Source: Owenia fusiformis (lineage: Eukaryota; Annelida; Polychaeta; Sabellida; Oweniidae). From it: a stretch of DNA of 60,000 nt. Location of the stretch: assembly GCA_903813345.2 (NCBI GenBank), contig CAIIXF020000004.1, positions 26,787,985 through 26,847,984 of the forward strand. Reading direction: 5' to 3'. Each line of letters begins with the position of its first letter. Within the stretch, counting starts at the first letter, position 1. Of this stretch, positions 44,201 through 54,461 are shown piece by piece. The notes under the pieces are model-generated. The model searched no databases. It saw nothing but the letters and a program-made list of their open reading frames with translations, and had not been told where the DNA came from. Made by a program: the position numbers and the translations under genes.

Positions 44201-47200
44201 AGTGCACAGTCCGATTTTCCAATTAGGTGATTTATGGTGTAAGTACACTTTCGCCAAATACTTGTACCTCACATCGTTAGTACTCAGGAAAAGCATAGTA
44301 TTTAGGAGGCAAAATGAAATGCTTTAATTTGTTGTTTATACTTAAAACCCACTTAGGTAACACTAGAGAATGAACTGTATTTTATTTTAATGTACAGTTG
44401 TAATAAAAGAAGAATTTATTGATTTCCTATTGTTTTTAAAGATTGGACACTTGGCAAGATATCAAAAACCAGTGTGGCACAAGAGACGACTGACAGCTTT
44501 GATAGTTTTCATTATCTAAAAATAATCTACAAATCTACACGTACTATTCTTTTGTTACTGTGTATTCTTTAAAATAAAACTATTTTTTGTGTTGCTACCT
44601 ACATCATAAGCTAACTTACCAAATTCTCTGTTAGATGCAGTGCACTAAAGCTGAATTAAAAATTACAATTTACTCATTTACTCACTCATCAATTCATTTA
44701 CCTCTATAGTAAAATTTAAAATGTTTGTGAGTACTTTGAATTTAAAAAATAAGCAATCAAATGACCAAATGGAAACAGTTTATGTAAAAATAGAAACATT
44801 TATCCTAACTTTTGTAATGTATAATGTGCAGCAAACCTGTGTCCTTTTGTAATTTAGGGAGTTTCAGCCATGTTAATTTTTCCGAAAATAACATGGCAGA
44901 GAAGTATCAAAATATAAGAGGAAACAGATATGATAGCTAAACTACAAAACGAACTAAAATATACAAAAGTTAGGATAAATATAAATGTTTCTATTTTTAC
45001 ATAAACTGTTTCCATTTGGTCATTTGATTGCTTATTTTTTAAATTCGAAGTACTCACAAACATTAAAAATTTTACTGTAGTATCAATATCTGAATAGTCA
45101 ATACAAAAGAAATCAAATTTTAAGGTGAATATAGTAAAGTGTAAGCTTAATGGATCATTGACCATTTACCTGTCCATAAGAGTGAATGTGGATTTTAGGT
45201 TAGATAAATCATTAATACTGCCTTCGACCATAATTTCACCTAATGGCCAGTACTTATGCTTTTTCCATCACATATTAATGGTTGTCCAAAAAAGCACCAA
45301 ATAATGATTGCTGCGAGGGCAATTATACAGGGTGATCACTAAGTTCTGGGATTTGTCATTTCATCATTTTTCAACCAATTTACTCAAACTTTTCGAGGTA
45401 AATGGGAAATGAAATTGTGAGTTGGATAAAACAGTCTCGTCGTAATATGACGTCACAATGGATAATAATTGTTACTGTGGCAACGTGACAAATGGCGTTG
45501 CGGGTTAAACAAAATTTGAATTCGTTTATATTTTACTTTATGCAAAAGTGTGTTTAATTAATACCTATTCGGTGGACTTATTTCTGGGATTTTTAAAGTT
45601 TTCAAATATTTTTAACTGCAGTTTAAACTAGATTGGTTGAGAAACATTGAAATGGCAGCCCACTTTCCAGAACTTAATGATTACCCTGAATTTAAGCAAA
45701 GACATATACTAGTAAAACATGTCTCTAATTTAAGCAAATTAGTAGTACAGTAGAACCTGCTAAGTGGAACATCTCCGTAAGTGGAACACCTCGCAAGTGG
45801 AACGCTTTTTCAAAGTCCCGTTATCCCTAAAAACCCATTGACTCAATGTTAATTGAACCTCTGTAAGTGGAACACCTCCAAACTTGAACAGTGAACACCC
45901 CATATTGAAAAATTAACCTGCTAAGTGGAACAGTCAATTTTCCATAAATTTCAGTATTGATACTTATGTAAACAAAATTAACCTCCTACAGTGATATCTG
46001 GGTATGAAAACAGGTAATAATGTGATAATTAGCAAAATAGGATTTTAATGGATTACCATATAGTCAATTGGATTAACCTCCTGTAGAGATCAACATGTGA
46101 TGCTACCACTAATTAATTTGATAATTAGCAAATTAGAATTTCATAAGATTATCATTCAGTAAATTGGATTAAGAGATGGACATGTGATGCTCTTGCCTCT
46201 TACCTCTTGCCGTTTGTTTCATACTTAATAAGTAAGCTTAAGAATGCCAGTTAAAAAACAAATGAATTATTAGCATTAGGAGCAAGTCTTTAAAACTTAA
46301 TTGCCTTATCTAAGTGTCTGAGGAGAATGAGGAGGATTGAGAATGTCAGAAAACATTTTTGGCAGAATGAGGAGGATTAAGAATGTCAGATAACTTTTTG
46401 AGTAAAACAAATGGATAATTAAGGCTATATAGCTGCCCTGCAATGATCGGAGAATCTTATTTTCAGTGATACATATCAACTCTTAATTTAATCTTGTATG
46501 TATGTTAAATCCCCGCGAACCCAAAACCTCCGTAAGTGGAACACCTCCTAAGTGGAACGCTTTTTGGCAGAACGGAAGGTGTTCCACTTACACAGGTTCT
46601 ACTGTACTAGTATTGGTCGGAAGTATAGTTGTTGGATTATATTTTATAGTTAGTGCCTTATAATTTTCAGGTCTGAGACTCACGTTAAACGTCGAGCAAG
46701 ATGAATACACAGGCCTTCTCTCCCCAACTTACGGAGTCAGGGTATCAGTGCATGATAACCCCGTCGTTTCGTATCCTGAAAGCGAGGGTTTAACCGTGTC
46801 TGTAGGCAATGAGATGCTCATTCGAACCCGCTTGGTAAGTTTCACGAAAATTTGAATTGTTAAATAATATAATATGTTTGTAAATATTTTGAAGAAAACA
46901 ATAAACTTATAACCGTAACCTTATTTAGTATTATTTAAAGTAATTCGAATAATATCTAAATCAATGCATGCAGTTTCACTAAATATACACGGTTGTATTG
47001 AAAACTCAATTAAGTATCAACAATAGAAATCGTAAAAAGTGTTTAGCACACTGTGTAACCTAGGGAAGAACCAGCCCTCTAACTTTCGGGACACCTTGTA
47101 TTTTAATTGTACGAGTCAGTCTTGGTTTCAATACTTTGCAGAGCAAATACGAACGTCAAACTTATCCATATCCATCAAATTGCATGAACGGAAATGAAAA

Positions 47201-50200
47201 GTCTGCCACAAAGCCTAATCGTGGAGATTATACAGTACTTGTAAGTAGTTTATTTATATACGACTACAGGAAACAGTTTTAAGAAATATTCAGTGCAAAA
47301 TATGGACGGGAATTAGTTGGCCGATATGGAATGTTTGATACATGTCAATTATTATTTATTAAATGTGACACTTCTAGTAAAATATTAGTATTTTGCGGTA
47401 ATTAAAGCTCGGAAAAGAGTACTGGAGAACGGTGTCGCCAGTGATTACTGGAATTTCCAAATACGTTATTTAAAATCTAAAAAGATATGGTTGCAAGACT
47501 ACTCGAGAAGCGAGCATATGAATGGAGCGAAGTTTTGCTAGATGCCTCATCTTGTTTGGTAATTTGAGATGCCACGTGGTGACAGTGTACGCCAGATGTA
47601 AAGCGCATGAAACGAGAGATTCAAAATTCAAGACAGACGGTCATGGAACCAAAAATCTAAAGGAAATAATATTACTAAAATTCATTTGACTCAAAATTAC
47701 TTCGGTTGAATATTAAATGGTGGATCTGCCGGGTAGGGTGAAGGCGATCGTATTCCAGCAGAACCCGACAGCATGGATATATGAAACATTTCTCAATGAC
47801 ACACCTGTGTATACATGAATAACACGCATCCGTAGTTTAGAAAAATTAAGATGTATAAACGGTATAGGGCGATTTTATTTTCCAGGGATGCATGATGGAT
47901 TGTCTAGAGGCGAAGCTTTTTGAAAGATGTAAATGTTTCGATAGAATAGTGGACGAAGACGAGCACAGGTGCAGCTATTTCAACAGAACGGAAGGTGATA
48001 AATAGAATACAATTTTCAGGCCAGTTGTTTCCATCTCAAAACCATCATTTAAGACTCAAAGAAGGTTAGGTCCGTAGCCAGCCCTTCCCCTCATGGTCTA
48101 CGATTCTTTCAAAATCATGTAGTCTTTCATTATTTTGAGCACCTTTCAAGGAATTTTCGGCCAAAACTGTCAAATTTAACGGAAGGTGATAAATAGAATA
48201 CAAGAGATTTTGGGCAAAAACTGTAAAATTCAACCCCCTTCCCACTGGAATTTTTTAATCCCCTTGGCACAAACTAGCTACGGGCTTGGGGGAGTTACCT
48301 CATTTTAATGCATTTGGAGATTATTTATTAATCTATTGTACCTCAAACAAATCTAAGTTGTTTCATTGGTAGTCTTTTTAAATTGCAGAACTATGTCGTC
48401 AGAAAGTTTACTATGATTACAACACCGGCAAACTCGACTGCAATTGCCCGGCGAAATGCAGGTATGGTAAATTGAATTACGTAGCATTCGTAAATGCAAC
48501 TGCCGACTGAAGGTTTAACCTACTACTTTATGGTCAAATCATTTAAATATGAAATTACTATATAAATGGGGTGTGCTGCTGTTATAAGATAATATTTTAC
48601 TTTTGATTTTACTAAAACAACATTTTCCCTCACAAATCTCCATTTAACCATTCCCTTGTAACTTCTGGTCTTCGTATTTTTTCAGTGATTTTCTCACTGC
48701 ATTTTCTTGTAAATTATGCTTCAATTTTTATAGAGAAAGTAAGTATGACATTTCGACGTCTGTTTCTTCGTGGCCAAGCCAGCATCATGATTATTATCTG
48801 CTCGAACGACTAAAAGGAGGGAACGATATTACACTGGACGAAATCAAGTAAGAACAAACAAAAGTAGAACATTTTCACTCTACTATACCTCACTCCTATA
48901 AATGCATAAGATATATTGTTTGTCTAATTGGATTGTTTAGTATATTTTTGAAAGTACCTTATCAACATCTAACAGTCATCCGATAAACCATTCATAAGGA
49001 ACAGACACATAAAATCAAAAATGCTTGGATTAGCAGGTATTCATATATCAAGTTTTCGATGTGAGTCTATGGGGCAAAGCAAACTGGGGACCTATGCTTA
49101 GAAAGGTGTTCGCGTTGAGAGGAGCTCATATTACAAGATGTCCATATATATATATATATATATGTGAGTCTCTGGGACATGGGACCAAAATGGGGACCAA
49201 CGCTAGGAAAAGCTTTTACATTAAGAGGTGTTCAGATTAGCGAGTTGTTCACGTATCAAGTTTTCTAATATGTGAGTTTATCGGACATACCAAAATGGGA
49301 ATCAATGCTTGGAAAAGTTTTCACATTAAGAGGTGTTCAGATTAGCGAGTTGTTCACGTATCAAGTTTTCTAATATGTGAGTTTATCGGACATACCAAAA
49401 TGGGAATCAATGCTAGGAAAAGTTTTCACATTAAGAGGTGTTCAGATTAGAGAGATGTTCACGTATCAAGTTTTCTAATATGTGAGTTTATCAGACATAC
49501 CTAAATGGGGACCAATGCTAGGAAAAGTGTCCACATTAAGAGGTGTTCAGATTAGAGAGTTGTTCACGTATCAAGTTCTCTTGATATGCGAGCCTATCGG
49601 ACAAACCAAAATAGAGACCAATGCACGGATAGGTGTTCACATTGAGGGGTGTTCAGATTAGAGAGTTGTTTTGATATTCAGGTTTTACTGTAGTTTAATG
49701 GATTTTCAAATGATCATCAATAACATTGCATTTTTACAGAAACAATATACTTCGGGTGCATATCTACTTTGACGATTTCAACGAAGAAACGGTGAAAGAA
49801 GTGCCAGTGTATACGGTAAAGATATTTACTAATTTGTTGTTTCTTTATTATTCAGCCATTAATATGATTTGACCATTCACATTATTACTGTAGTTTTATT
49901 ATATAATGAAAGGCGCATTCGTAAAATAAGGGTAAAATGTTGGAAAAAATCTACTAGAACTATTGGAAGAATTTTTGTTTATGACCAGAATTTTCTTATG
50001 AACAGTAAAACAGTACATCATTGACAAATACACGTAGAATTTTTAAATTGCATTAGAATGAGAAATGAAAGTTTAAAAATTGAAAAAATGCTTAACCTTA
50101 TTCTACTTATTCATGCTAAAAACCTTTTAATTTGTCTTTGGAAAGACCATAGGCCAAAGAATGATTACTCAGTCTAAAACTCATGATCAATTTCTCAACC

Positions 50201-51559
50201 GAGATACTCATGGATCGTCAATTCTATAGTGCCGAAAAAGTATTACCTTCTCACAAAGCATCCACTATATTGCAAGTAATTGGCTAGAAACTCGAGTAAA
50301 AACAATAAAGATGATTTTTGGAATTATAATACATGGTGACCCGAAGTAGGTTTACAGTTTATAGAAAGAGGTAAATGAACAACTGTAAATCTACTTTTTT
50401 GGGCCACTCAGTATAGCAGAGATCAACTTACTGTTGTCAAAAGATATGTTTGCTATTATCTATTTTTATTGAGTTAATTTGAAAAGATTGATCAGGATAT
50501 GTTTTTCATCACTGGTAAACGTATAAAGGGGAGACAGTTATATACAGGGTGGTAAAAAAAACGGCAACCCTAATTTTTCCTCATATCTTTGTCATTTTTA
50601 GAAATCTTGCCCTGATATTTGGCACACGTGTACATCATTCAATTTCATACTAGACTGTGTTATTTCATGAACATTGGACCGATAGTCGCAATGTTACAGC
50701 ACTTTAAACAAGGTGCCCCAGTTTTCCAATATTGTGCTGTAGGCAAACCTGCACACGTTTTCCAAACCTAACAATGACATAACAGCATTCCTCAGCAAGT
50801 ATGGCTTGAATGACACATGTGATCTTTATTTTGAGGTCAAATGTCTTTCTGGTGTTATTACCCTACACTCTATCTTTGGGGTATCAACACTGGTAAAGAT
50901 TAAATGGGGCCATATCTGGGCTATGGGGTGCCCATTCATTGTCTGTTGTAATGCTGATAATGTGGTCATTGAAGTGGTCCCAAAGCCATTATTGTGCATC
51001 ATTTGGTGTATGAGGTATGGTACTGTCTTGTTGGAACCACTGTTGCTGCCTTTCAACCTCCCTGGGTTCACCTAAAGTCCCTAAGAACTCCACGGGAATC
51101 ACAAAATAGAGTTTGATGTTGACAGTTATTGCATATCTGTTAGCATCATCAAAGGTAAAGGACCCTATCTTCTGAGAACACACTAAACTGTGCATCTGTC
51201 TGTGTGGAGGTGCCTCTCCACTACTTCATAAAGTGCTTGGCTCCCCCAAAATACATAAATGTTAGAGTTTATCAGGGAGTTATTCCTTAGAATGACAAAG
51301 ATATTAGGAAAAGCTAGGGTTGCCGTTTTTTTGACCACCCTGTATTATAAGCCTTGTGAAAACCATTGCCATATCACAATATGCTTTCCTATTTCAGCTG
51401 AGTGGCCTATTGAGTAACATTGGCGGCACTATGGGATTATTTATTGGACTCTCTTTATGTACAGTCGGAGAGTTTTTGGAACTGATATTGGAAATAATTA
51501 TTTTATTCTGTAAGAAATGCTCAAGGATGTTACAAAATAACAGAGTAAACACTCTATAA
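34934..51559 (+). CDS. DEG/ENaC-family cation channel with giant Thr-rich extracellular insert (10 exons)
   Basis: Joined exons: 34934-35211, 38629-43749, 44053-44177, 46671-46834, 47142-47240, 47886-47994, 48389-48461, 48734-48847, 49740-49815 and 51398-51559. They total 6321 bases, so 2106 residues plus stop, and every junction is GT-AG with matching phase. Family marks: the N-terminal TTLHG gating motif (His39-Gly40), TM1 at about 55-76, FPAVTICN behind it, YYGKCYTWN, GLRLTL, GVRVSVHDNP, PYPSNC, a cysteine-rich CKCF...CNCPAKC region, SSWPS, and TM2 with NIGGTMGLF and the GLS selectivity filter. Such channels are trimeric Na+ channels of the plasma membrane, gated by peptides, protons, force or constitutively. 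Usual length is 500-700; here about 1505 residues of 13-residue repeats (148-1653) lie in the finger region. The ligand is unknown. Confidence 0.92.
35510..35940 (+). repeat. degenerate ~60-bp tandem repeat in intron 1
   Basis: About seven units of the type GACTTTTGGGGACTT...GTGTTATCAGCATTTTTATCATGAATTGGCAATA, with indels between copies. Confidence 0.75.
36628..38628 (+). repeat. 40-bp minisatellite carrying repeated splice-acceptor sequence
   Basis: About 50 units of GTTCCAGGACGTATAATGAT followed by ACTACTTAAGTTGATTGTGT, period exactly 40 over most of the array. It has two main variants (ATAATGATAC and ATTACGATAC) and some GATTTTGTG forms. The last degenerate units (from 38481) run straight into the real exon 2 acceptor, TGTTTCAG|GACGTAT. 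Most units therefore contain TGTTCCAG|GACGTAT, nearly the genuine junction. A few units read TTCCATGAC and lose the AG. One unit near 37465 is shortened. Confidence 0.95.
38629..43749 (+). CDS. channel exon 2: post-TM1 strand, giant Thr/Asp repeat, finger segment
   Basis: 5121 bases, open throughout. It starts ca|g ACG TAT ATG AAA and gives TYMKFPAVTICN, the conserved first extracellular strand. A basic segment (KSARERKRQ) precedes the repeat. After the repeat come a short Cys cluster (CSCICPDTC), SPFMKIKDP and DLVALCTIDGKNC, the last being the usual first disulfide region of the family. The donor is AT|GTAAGT. Confidence 0.9.
38792..43308 (+). repeat. coding 39-bp tandem repeat (about 116 x 13 residues)
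   Basis: Array 1 (38792 to about 41390) has units like TTITDATTAATDQ, TTVTDSTTAITDQ and TTITDANTTTTDQ. Array 2 (about 41391-43308) has TTNADASTVTTDQ. A short patch of array-1-type units with one shortened unit (TTDATTTATDQ) interrupts array 2 near 41494-41620. The product is roughly half Thr with two Asp per unit and almost no hydrophobic or aromatic residues, so it is extended, acidic and a good O-glycosylation substrate by composition. N-x-T sequons (TNATT, TNSTI, NQTT) are scattered mainly in array 1. The period of 39 keeps the frame for the whole array. Confidence 0.95.
44053..44177 (+). CDS. channel exon 3
   Basis: Acceptor TTTCAAG|GACC; the first base completes the ATG begun in exon 2. 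Encodes TSDHWLESYNKYYGKCYTWN and onward, the conserved tyrosine/cysteine motif. Donor TATG|GTATTT. Confidence 0.88.
44706..45080. mobile_element. foldback element, ~110-bp arms
   Basis: The left arm around ATAAGCAATCAAATGACC is repeated in reverse at about 44962-45080 (GGTCATTTGATTGCTTAT) with few mismatches, around a ~145-base loop. Confidence 0.8.
45328..45688. mobile_element. 361-bp mariner-type MITE
   Basis: Left end CAGGGTGATCACTAAGTTCTGG preceded by TA. The right end CCAGAACTTAATGATTACCCTG is its imperfect complement, but the right TA has changed to AA. No coding capacity. Confidence 0.65.
45748..46604. mobile_element. 857-bp pogo/Tc1-type MITE
   Basis: Ends CAGTAGAACCTG and CAGGTTCTACTG, each beside TA. 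Subterminal AAGTGGAAC words are repeated many times near both ends (45770-45930 and 46530-46590). No transposase frame. Confidence 0.8.
46671..46834 (+). CDS. channel exon 4
   Basis: Acceptor TTTTCAG|GTCTG. Encodes GLRLTLNVEQDEY, YGVRVSVHDNP and SEGLTVSVGNEM, the conserved palm strands of the family. Donor TTG|GTAAGT. Confidence 0.9.
47142..47240 (+). CDS. channel exon 5
   Basis: Acceptor TTTGCAG|AGCAA; 33 codons including RQTYPYPSNC. Donor CTT|GTAAGT. Confidence 0.88.
47886..47994 (+). CDS. channel exon 6 (cysteine-rich)
   Basis: Acceptor TTTCCAG|GGATG. Encodes GCMMDCLEAKLFERCKCF and an acidic stretch. Donor GAAG|GTGATA, a sequence duplicated downstream at 48178-48203. Confidence 0.87.
48178..48203 (+). 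repeat. duplicate of the exon 6 donor region
   Basis: 26 bases identical to 47987-48012, which spans the exon 6 end and its GT. Lies 191 bases further into the intron. Confidence 0.9.
48389..48461 (+). CDS. channel exon 7
   Basis: Acceptor AATTGCAG|AACTA. Encodes ELCRQKVYYDYNTG and CNCPAKC, the conserved cysteine pattern before the palm. Donor TGCAG|GTATGG. Confidence 0.88.
48734..48847 (+). CDS. channel exon 8
   Basis: Acceptor TTTATAG|AGAAA. Encodes ESKYDISTSVSSWPSQ; the SxSxWPS motif is typical of the family. Donor ATCAA|GTAAGA. Confidence 0.88.
49018..49692 (+). repeat. ~107-bp tandem repeat in intron 8
   Basis: About six units with GTTCACGTATCAAGTTTTCT, then TATCGGACATACCAAAATGG and TTAAGAGGTGTTCAGATTAG. 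Starts of matching points lie near 49239, 49346, 49453 and 49559. A TA dinucleotide run interrupts the first units near 49146. Confidence 0.85.
49740..49815 (+). CDS. channel exon 9
   Basis: Acceptor TTTTACAG|AAAC. Encodes KNNILRVHIYFDDFNEE and PVYT, the last palm strand before TM2. Donor ACG|GTAAAG. Confidence 0.87.
50545..51342 (-). mobile_element. decayed mariner-like transposon in intron 9
   Basis: ~65-bp terminal inverted repeats start CAGGGTGGT-AAAAAAACGG, each beside TA (50543-50544, 51343-51344). The minus strand retains fragments of frame, including WFQQDSTIPHT at about 51035-51060, which resembles the FQQDGAPxH block of mariner-type DDE transposases. The frame is broken and about 800 bases is too short for a full element. 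Confidence 0.7.
51398..51559 (+). CDS. channel exon 10: TM2, selectivity filter, C terminus
   Basis: Acceptor TATTTCAG|CTGAG; 53 codons and TAA at 51557-51559. NIGGTMGLFIGLS carries the degenerin-site glycines and the G-x-S filter. A hydrophobic run and a short basic tail KKCSRMLQ follow. Confidence 0.92.
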   Translation: MSGLLSNIGGTMGLFIGLSLCTVGEFLELILEIIILFCKKCSRMLQNNRVNTL

Positions 51560-51660
51560 AACTAGGAATGTCTTCTTCACTCACACACTCGTTTGACAGT
51601 ACCGTCAATAGGATATAGTTACTTAGGTCCAAAGCCTTCTATATAGAGACTCGAGTAAGG

Positions 51661-51730
51661 ATATACAAGGGGCGATCCATATATTCAGATAAATATAAAT
51701 AGAATATATGGTGCGGCCCCTTGTATATAG
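51661..51730. repeat. 70-bp palindrome behind the channel gene
   Basis: ATATACAAGGGGCGATCCAT pairs with the segment ending GCGGCCCCTTGTATAT. Only about 100 bases past the stop codon, so it would lie in the 3' untranslated region if transcribed. Confidence 0.7.
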
Positions 51731-51847
51731 GCTCTTTTATATTGATTATGTTAAATACGTTCTGACAATTTTAAATCTGCATATAAAGAACGCAAGTAAC
51801 ATTGTAACAACGTTTTTGATAAATAAATACATGCATATACATAAGGG

Positions 51848-52290
51848 TTATGTATTGGGAGGTTTTGGATACAGGTTTTATCCCAAGGGAAATATGTGTA
51901 TATCCAGAGGGACCGCAGGGACCGAGGGATATACACATATTTCCCGAGGGATAAACCCTGTATCCAAAACCGATCGTACATAACAGATGTATTTCATACC
52001 TACTGATGTTCAAGGTACGTCATATACCTTATCCAAAAATTGAAAAATGAAATTTGAAAAACAATTTTGAAAAAAATGTGAAAAAATTTTGAAAAAGAAT
52101 GTGAAAAAAAAATTTGGAAAAATGGGGAAAAATTCAAAAAAAAAATTCAAAAAAAAGATTTTGAAAAAAAATTTCAGGAGCGGGACCGGGATGGATACAG
52201 CGTGTATCCATCCCGCCCCGGGCCTTGGCTAGATACAGTATATATTCCCGCTCGTTATGTACCTAGAACTTCAGTAGGTATGAAATACAT
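51848..52290. repeat. nested palindromes and A-rich spacer
   Basis: 51848-51984 is a long hairpin (GGTTTTGGATACAGG against CCTGTATCCAAAACC and AATATGTGTATATCC against GGATATACACATATT). 51988-52018 pairs with 52258-52290. 52187-52215 is a perfect 13-bp-arm hairpin (GGGATGGATACA/TGTATCCATCCC). Between them is a GAAAAA-rich tract. Probably a foldback element. Confidence 0.65.
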
Positions 52291-52377
52291 ATTTATATTT
52301 ATAAATTAAAGTTTATCTTGAACGATTGCAATGACTTCATATTCGCATGACATCTATATTATAGTTTGATCTACTTT

Positions 52378-52443
52378 CCTGTTCACCAAAGGAGAAGACG
52401 ACGCTCTCTTTTAAGAGTGCGAAGTCGAACGAATGCAAAGGGA
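52378..52443 (-). mobile_element. TACCCT element, partial third copy
   Basis: On the minus strand reads CCCTTTGCATTCGTTCGACT and CTTAAAAGAGAGC, matching the left part of 58925-59302 with several changes. Confidence 0.5.
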
Positions 52444-52601
52444 AGCGCGTTGCGCAATTTTAAAAAACACCCTATCCGCAACCCTCCCACTTATAATTTA
52501 TATAAAGAATACAAGCCATATGTACATGTATGCCATATCCCAACCATATCATAATATCTTTGTTTTAATTCTGTTTGCATCGATATTATAATTATTTAGT
52601 T

Positions 52602-54098
52602 GTTTTTTTTGTTTTGTTTTATAAATTTATTTCTATTATTCATTAGCATACAAATCAATATTTCAAAATGCAATATTTCAAAAACTTTAAATACATATTC
52701 TCAATCAACAATGTTTCTAACATATTTTTCATATTCAAACATTACAGATATATTTTCTCTCTCATTCTTTGAAAACTTAAAGTCATGTATAGTTTTCTTT
52801 ATTACAAGTGACTTGTATAATAACTTTTGATCTAATATTCCTATCCCTATTTTCTCATTATCATTCAAAGCTACATCTTTCCAAATATTTTTGATTGCAT
52901 TACAATGTATAAAAAAAGTGTTCAATATTATCAACTTCGTTACATAGTTTACATAAATCAGATTGTTCTATGTTATATTTTTTTAGTAAACCACCATGTG
53001 GATATATACCATGGAAGATTTTCCATTGGATACTTATAAGACCAGTGTCTGACGTACATTTAAATAGCTGATTCCAAATGTCTGTACCAATAGTCAAATC
53101 ATTAAATTGTACATCACACTGCCTTTCTTTTACAAGCTTATTCCTGGTTTTCTGTGCTGTTAATTTTTCAATTTCTATCCCTCAAAATACTTGTGTTTTA
53201 TTGGGTTTTATATAACCATACATATGAATTCTCCCTTGATTTAAACAAGCTCTTAAAATGTTATATTGCATTAAAGTTTCAGTATTTTTTCCTATTAATT
53301 CAGAAATTACCTCATATGGTTTTAAGTGTCCATTCACAACAACATCTGATATGTAGATTAAACCCTTTTCTATCCACTTGTGAAAGTACAAGGGATATCT
53401 ACTTAATACAATATTTCTGTTATTCCATATTATAGATTCATCCGTATAATTGCTATTCTCAAGCCATGTAAATAATAATTTTTTATAGAAAATGCTCAAA
53501 TGAGCAATACCTTTCAACTGATCAGCACTTATATTGCTGTTGAGAACACTAAACTTTTTACCTAATTTTCCATACATATACTCTGGTATAGCTCTCCAGT
53601 GGCCATCGTTAATCTTTTAATCCATTGAGTCATGTATGCAATTTGTAAGTCTTTACAGTTAATCATTTTTAAACCACCACAATCATAACCTTGTAATAAA
53701 ATATATCTTTTTACTTTATCAGGCACCTTTTTACAGTCCTCCTCTTTGAATTTTCCTTTTGCCCATAAGAACTTGAACATCATGGTGTTAATTCTATTTA
53801 ACAATTTATCTGGTAAAATAAATGATTGCATTAAATACGAAAATTGAGATAGCAAAAGTGATTTAACAATAAAGTGACAAGTTTACCCATAACAGATAAA
53901 CTTCTGCCATTCCATGATTTCATGATATTTTCACACTTAATAAATTTTGGTTCAAAATTAACATAATTTTCAACAACACTTGTTGAAGGACTAAAGGTAA
54001 TTCCTAAAATCTGTATTCTGGATATAGTTTCCATTTAATTTCACCAAGATTGTCCTTTCGATTTTTCCACTTACCTAGCCACAAAGCTTCGGTCTTTC
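52602..54098 (-). mobile_element. 5'-truncated LINE with poly(A) and 13-bp target duplication
   Basis: TAATTATTTAGTT stands at 52589-52601 and 54099-54111. Minus-strand 3' end is an A-rich tail beside the left copy. These are the marks of target-primed reverse transcription. The body is the C-terminal part of a non-LTR reverse-transcriptase ORF, broken by stops and frameshifts. Confidence 0.88.
52700..54034 (-). pseudogene. LINE ORF2 C-terminal fragment, frameshifted
   Basis: Successive minus-strand pieces: 54034-53831 (KSWNGRSLSVMGKLVTLL, the thumb-like W-x2-R-x-LS-x2-GK region), 53855-53562 (FKFLWAKGKFK, GGLKMINCKDLQIAY), 53577-53182 (a helical stretch), 53097-52900 (IHGIYP-like HGIYPHGGLLKKYN and CKLCNEVDNIEHFF, the C-terminal zinc-finger-like motif) and 52934-52701. 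The catalytic fingers/palm and the endonuclease are missing. The pieces overlap in different frames, so it is dead. Clade is L1-like by general look only. Confidence 0.8.
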
Positions 54099-54461
54099 TA
54101 ATTATTTAGTTAAATCGTCATTAGCCCAAAACAAAGTTGTTGGTTATCTCTCGAGAAAAGGTAAATTGAAAAACGAGTGTAAATTTTCAATTAACACTCA
54201 AACACGAACGTTCGCGTTCGCTAAATTAGCCTACTCTTTTACGCGGTCGTATTTTTAATGCATTGCAATAAATTTAAAAAAGTGAAAAGAATCTCCATTT
54301 CTACACCAGTTTCATCACGTAGGATGTACTATTTGTGCTGAAATGTGAAGTAAGTATGTAGTATGTATGAAAGAAAAGTATATTGTGGATCGAATGTTAT
54401 CATGTTTAGCTTAGATTTTTCTCATCAAATGATAATAATCTATTATCGCCAAATATTGAAT

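Larger units (their letters stand above)
44178..46670 (+). other. channel intron 3 with three MITE-like elements
   Basis: 2.5 kb holding the inverted repeat 44706-45080, the TIR element 45328-45688 and the pogo-like element 45748-46604. The remainder is AT-rich with no gene. Confidence 0.7.
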
